Assembly (NCBI GenBank): GCA_013151915.1 | Contig: JAADHJ010000036.1 | Location: 1-44,956, forward strand | Source: Deltaproteobacteria bacterium | GTDB taxonomy: Bacteria > BMS3Abin14 | Reading direction: 5' to 3' | DNA: 44,956 nt | Shown here: one piece after another, positions 42,883 to 44,956 of the stretch | How positions within the stretch are numbered: position 1 is the stretch's first letter | How the letters are laid out: each line of letters starts with the position of its first letter | Notes under the pieces: model-generated | What the model was told of the DNA's origin: nothing | Seen by the model: the letters and a program-made list of their open reading frames with translations, nothing else | Databases searched by the model: none | Made by a program: the position numbers and the translations under genes

Positions 42883-42922
42883 ACGAAAAATTCCCCGGGA
42901 TCTCTCCCGGGGAATTTTTCGT
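42883..42922 (-). terminator. Strong terminator after the PilX-like gene
   Basis: An 18-bp perfect stem (ACGAAAAATTCCCCGGGA and its complement) with loop TCTC, running into A/T on both ends, 80 bases beyond the PilX-like stop. It separates the minor pilin cluster from the pil operon promoter. Confidence 0.95.
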
Positions 42923-43003
42923 TTCAGGTTTCATCTCTGGCTTATATGTTTGTTACCCATATCCTGACTGCTCCTTCCACCCTCTGGACTCTGGACCCTA
43001 CCT

Positions 43004-44671
43004 CTAATACACCCTCTTCCAATCCCTGTCTGTAAAGGAGAGGACATTGTGTCCGCCGGGAATGCCCGGGGGGAGGTAATTCTTCAGCGCGGGGACCTGA
43101 AACATGTCCGGGACCTGGGCGAAGTTAACCACCCCGCCGATGACCGTGCCGCCGAATTTGGCTTGCTTATTGAAATTGATCTGGGTCGCGGCGTAGTAAA
43201 ACCCCGTGTAGGCATCACCGGAACGGCCGGTGAAGGTGATGTCGGCCGGAGTCACCACGCCCAGGCTGTTCGTATTGGTTCCCCCTTTCAGGTATCCTCC
43301 CAGGGCCTTGAAGTCTCTGCTTATAGTCGTCGAGTCACGCACGAAGAGGGTGGCTCCCGCCTCCGGGTCGCTGCCGGTGGTGGAGGACGCCGGGCCCACT
43401 GCGATGTATTCCATCCCTCCACCTCCTCCCATCATCCCTCCACCGTGTCCGCACCCTCCGCCGCTGCCCAGTGACAGTGCCCCGTTTATGACCACGTTGC
43501 CCTGGATGGTCAGGATCTTTGAGGGTTCATCCCAGGAGAGTCCATTGCCGTATGCGTCCACGTTGGAGAAGGAGGCCGTGGATCTTGATATGGTCACGTC
43601 GGAGTTTATGACTACCCCGACGGAATCCGAGGTTGAAAAGCAGCCGGTACCCGTTGCCCAGTCCTCGTAAATCTCCCGGGCGATGTTGGAGTCGCTGCCT
43701 CCGTAACCCTCTGAAGCGATGCAGTTGCTGATGAAGGCACTGCCGAACTCCCCGGTCAGCCCATCCAGGATGGTGGGCATGGGAACGTCGGGCACTTCGG
43801 ACGAAAACTCGTCGTAGTAGCTGGTCTGCGATCCCCAGGTCATGGTTCCGTCCACGTTGATGTTCGAGTAGGCCCCGTTGGCGCTGGATGTACCGACCGA
43901 AGCGGACCCGCCCAAGGTGAAGTCACCACCCTTGACCCGGATCTTCGCGTCCAGGTCGGTCACCGGAGGAAGGAGACCGCTCAAGCCGCCCAGCCCATTA
44001 TGAGCGTCGGCATAGTTGTTGTAGAAACCGAGGGATCCGGACGCGTTCATGTTTCCCCTTGAATAGATGCTGCCCGCCAGGTCCACGGACCCCCGGAAAT
44101 GTCCCGTGATCCCCGCGCCGGTGAAGATGGCGTTGTTGTAGGGGGACAGGTCCTCCACCTTGAGATGATACTCTACTGCCGCCACTCCGCCAAGGCCGGT
44201 GGCGTAGGACATGAGGTAGACCTCCGTGGGGCTGACCTTGTAGAGGTAAAGCTGGTACGAGCCCTTTCCAACACTGGTGCCTCCGGTGAAGTTGAGGCGC
44301 TTGACGGCCGGGCTGTTCAGGTACATGTCCATGGAGCGGACGTTTACATCGAAGGCCGTGGACCCGTTGTTGGCGGTCTCGGTGACGGTTCCGGCCACAG
44401 CGTAGGTGCTGTTGCCCCAGGGACTGCCGGCGCCGCTGTCGTTTTCGAAATCCTGGATGAGGTTCGAAAGGCCCCTCTCGAGACCCGCGTCGGCCGCGTA
44501 GAAAGCCTGGCTGGAGATCTTCTGGTTGGCGGCCATCTTGACCTCCACGATGGAGGTGTTGAGTGTGAGTAGGCCCAGGACGGTCAGGACCGTGATGATG
44601 AAGAGCGCGATCACCAGGGCCGCACCCCTCTCGTCTCTTGTCTTTTCCGTTTGCCGCGTGTATTTTTCCAT
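43004..44671 (-). CDS. Large PilX-type pilus assembly protein
   Basis: About 555 residues from ATG at 44671 behind AGAGG (MEKYTRQTEKTRDERG). The N-terminus is a type IV pilin-like segment with PilX features (ERGAALVIALFIITVLTVLG and AFYAADAGLERGLSNLI). The long C-terminus is rich in Gly, Ser, Thr and beta-type motifs (for example TIQGNVVINGALSLGSGGG) and carries a Gly/Met-rich patch (HGGGMMGGGGGM). PilX minor pilins are normally about 170-200 residues, so the extra ~350 residues are a separate surface domain. A further gene ends 90 bases upstream. Confidence 0.8.
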   Translation of the reverse strand: MEKYTRQTEKTRDERGAALVIALFIITVLTVLGLLTLNTSIVEVKMAANQKISSQAFYAADAGLERGLSNLIQDFENDSGAGSPWGNSTYAVAGTVTETANNGSTAFDVNVRSMDMYLNSPAVKRLNFTGGTSVGKGSYQLYLYKVSPTEVYLMSYATGLGGVAAVEYHLKVEDLSPYNNAIFTGAGITGHFRGSVDLAGSIYSRGNMNASGSLGFYNNYADAHNGLGGLSGLLPPVTDLDAKIRVKGGDFTLGGSASVGTSSANGAYSNINVDGTMTWGSQTSYYDEFSSEVPDVPMPTILDGLTGEFGSAFISNCIASEGYGGSDSNIAREIYEDWATGTGCFSTSDSVGVVINSDVTISRSTASFSNVDAYGNGLSWDEPSKILTIQGNVVINGALSLGSGGGCGHGGGMMGGGGGMEYIAVGPASSTTGSDPEAGATLFVRDSTTISRDFKALGGYLKGGTNTNSLGVVTPADITFTGRSGDAYTGFYYAATQINFNKQAKFGGTVIGGVVNFAQVPDMFQVPALKNYLPPGIPGGHNVLSFTDRDWKRVY

Positions 44672-44758
44672 GATATTGACCTCTCTTTCTACTTTACAAT
44701 CCATCTACCTTCAATCCTTCTATCTTCAATCTCTCCGCTTTCATGGCCGACCCGTACG

Positions 44759-44956
44759 CTACTGCACTGTGTAGGAGTAGGCCGGCTTGTCGATGGTAAA
44801 TGCCGCCGCGCAGCCCGAGGCGGTATCGGTGAGCTGGACGTCCACCTTCTCGCCCAAAGAGAACTTGCTGCTCTGTGGCGTAGTGAGGGAGAAGGCGCCG
44901 CCGGTGGTGGTACTACCTGAAAGATTAAAGGTACCTGTGGTGGCCGAATGGACCTC
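44759..44956 (-). CDS. C-terminal end of an unrecognised gene, cut by the window edge
   Basis: The last 65 residues of a frame that enters the window from the right and stops at 44759 (TAG). It is Ser/Thr/Gly-rich, with the tail SGCAAAFTIDKPAYSYTVQ, consistent with an extracellular beta-rich domain. Its position before the PilX-like gene suggests a pilus-related role (PilW or PilV type), but I cannot name it. Confidence 0.5.
   Translation of the reverse strand, partial: EVHSATTGTFNLSGSTTTGGAFSLTTPQSSKFSLGEKVDVQLTDTASGCAAAFTIDKPAYSYTVQ

Larger units (their letters stand above)
42589..43003. other. AT-rich upstream region of the pil operon
   Basis: About 250 bases (42595-42850) are markedly more AT-rich than the rest of the window. 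A plus-strand frame (42595-42834) is open but has no homology that I recognise. The region holds the pil promoter at 42662-42690, the terminator at 42883-42922, and two heptad units (42984-42997). No other gene is seen. Confidence 0.6.

Overview
The window is about 45 kb of bacterial chromosome with ordinary core gene density. All protein genes except groES-groEL lie on the minus strand. The gene order (pilMNOPQ-aroC-aroK-aroB, then TPR/roadblock-aroQ-efp-accB-accC), an IscR-like Rrf2 regulator, two secretory lipoprotein-like proteins and a secretin point to a Gram-negative of the deltaproteobacterial (Desulfobacterota-like) type. This is inference from gene content and synteny; there is no rRNA here to settle it.

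Left part (1-6.2 kb): a tufB-type operon, tRNA-Thr(TGT), tRNA-Tyr(GTA), tRNA-Gly(TCC), tRNA-Thr(GGT), tuf, behind a strong promoter. The tuf gene breaks after about 124 codons and runs into the start of a second, different EF-Tu, which looks like an assembly chimera at the edge. Next come rlmB, cysS, ispF/ispD (overlapping) and a YhaM-like OB-HD exoribonuclease. 6.2-13.8 kb is a looser set: a membrane GAF-GAF sensor without an output domain, an M28 peptidase, a TPR lipoprotein, larE, an Rrf2 regulator, endonuclease V, a PAP2-fold protein that has lost its catalytic residues, and a DUF502 membrane protein. 14.1-16.1 kb holds groES-groEL on the plus strand, ending in a strong terminator.

16.1-25 kb: xseA, a YmdB-type phosphodiesterase, RNase Y, 5-formyl-THF cyclo-ligase, 6S RNA with its own promoter, zapA, a small protein, a SPOR protein and argS, then a CpsB-type PHP phosphatase. 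25-36.4 kb: tRNA-Gly(CCC), an ExeA-like AAA+ ATPase, a 900-residue TPR protein, accC, accB, efp, aroQ, a roadblock protein, a second TPR protein, aroB, a degenerate aroK and aroC. 36.5-45 kb is type IV pilus: pilQPONM behind a small HTH gene and an AT-rich promoter region, then a large PilX-like protein and the end of a further gene.

The least ordinary content is between the genes. There is a family of roughly 145-nt repeats, each able to fold into five consecutive hairpins: two tandem copies, one inverted copy and several minimal or decayed copies, one inside the tRNA operon and one supplying the tail and stop codon of cpsB. There is also a set of heptanucleotide tandem arrays (TCCAGAG type and TTGCCTA type), three of them with seven units, one containing the ispF stop codon. 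No prophage, transposase, CRISPR array or defence island is visible.
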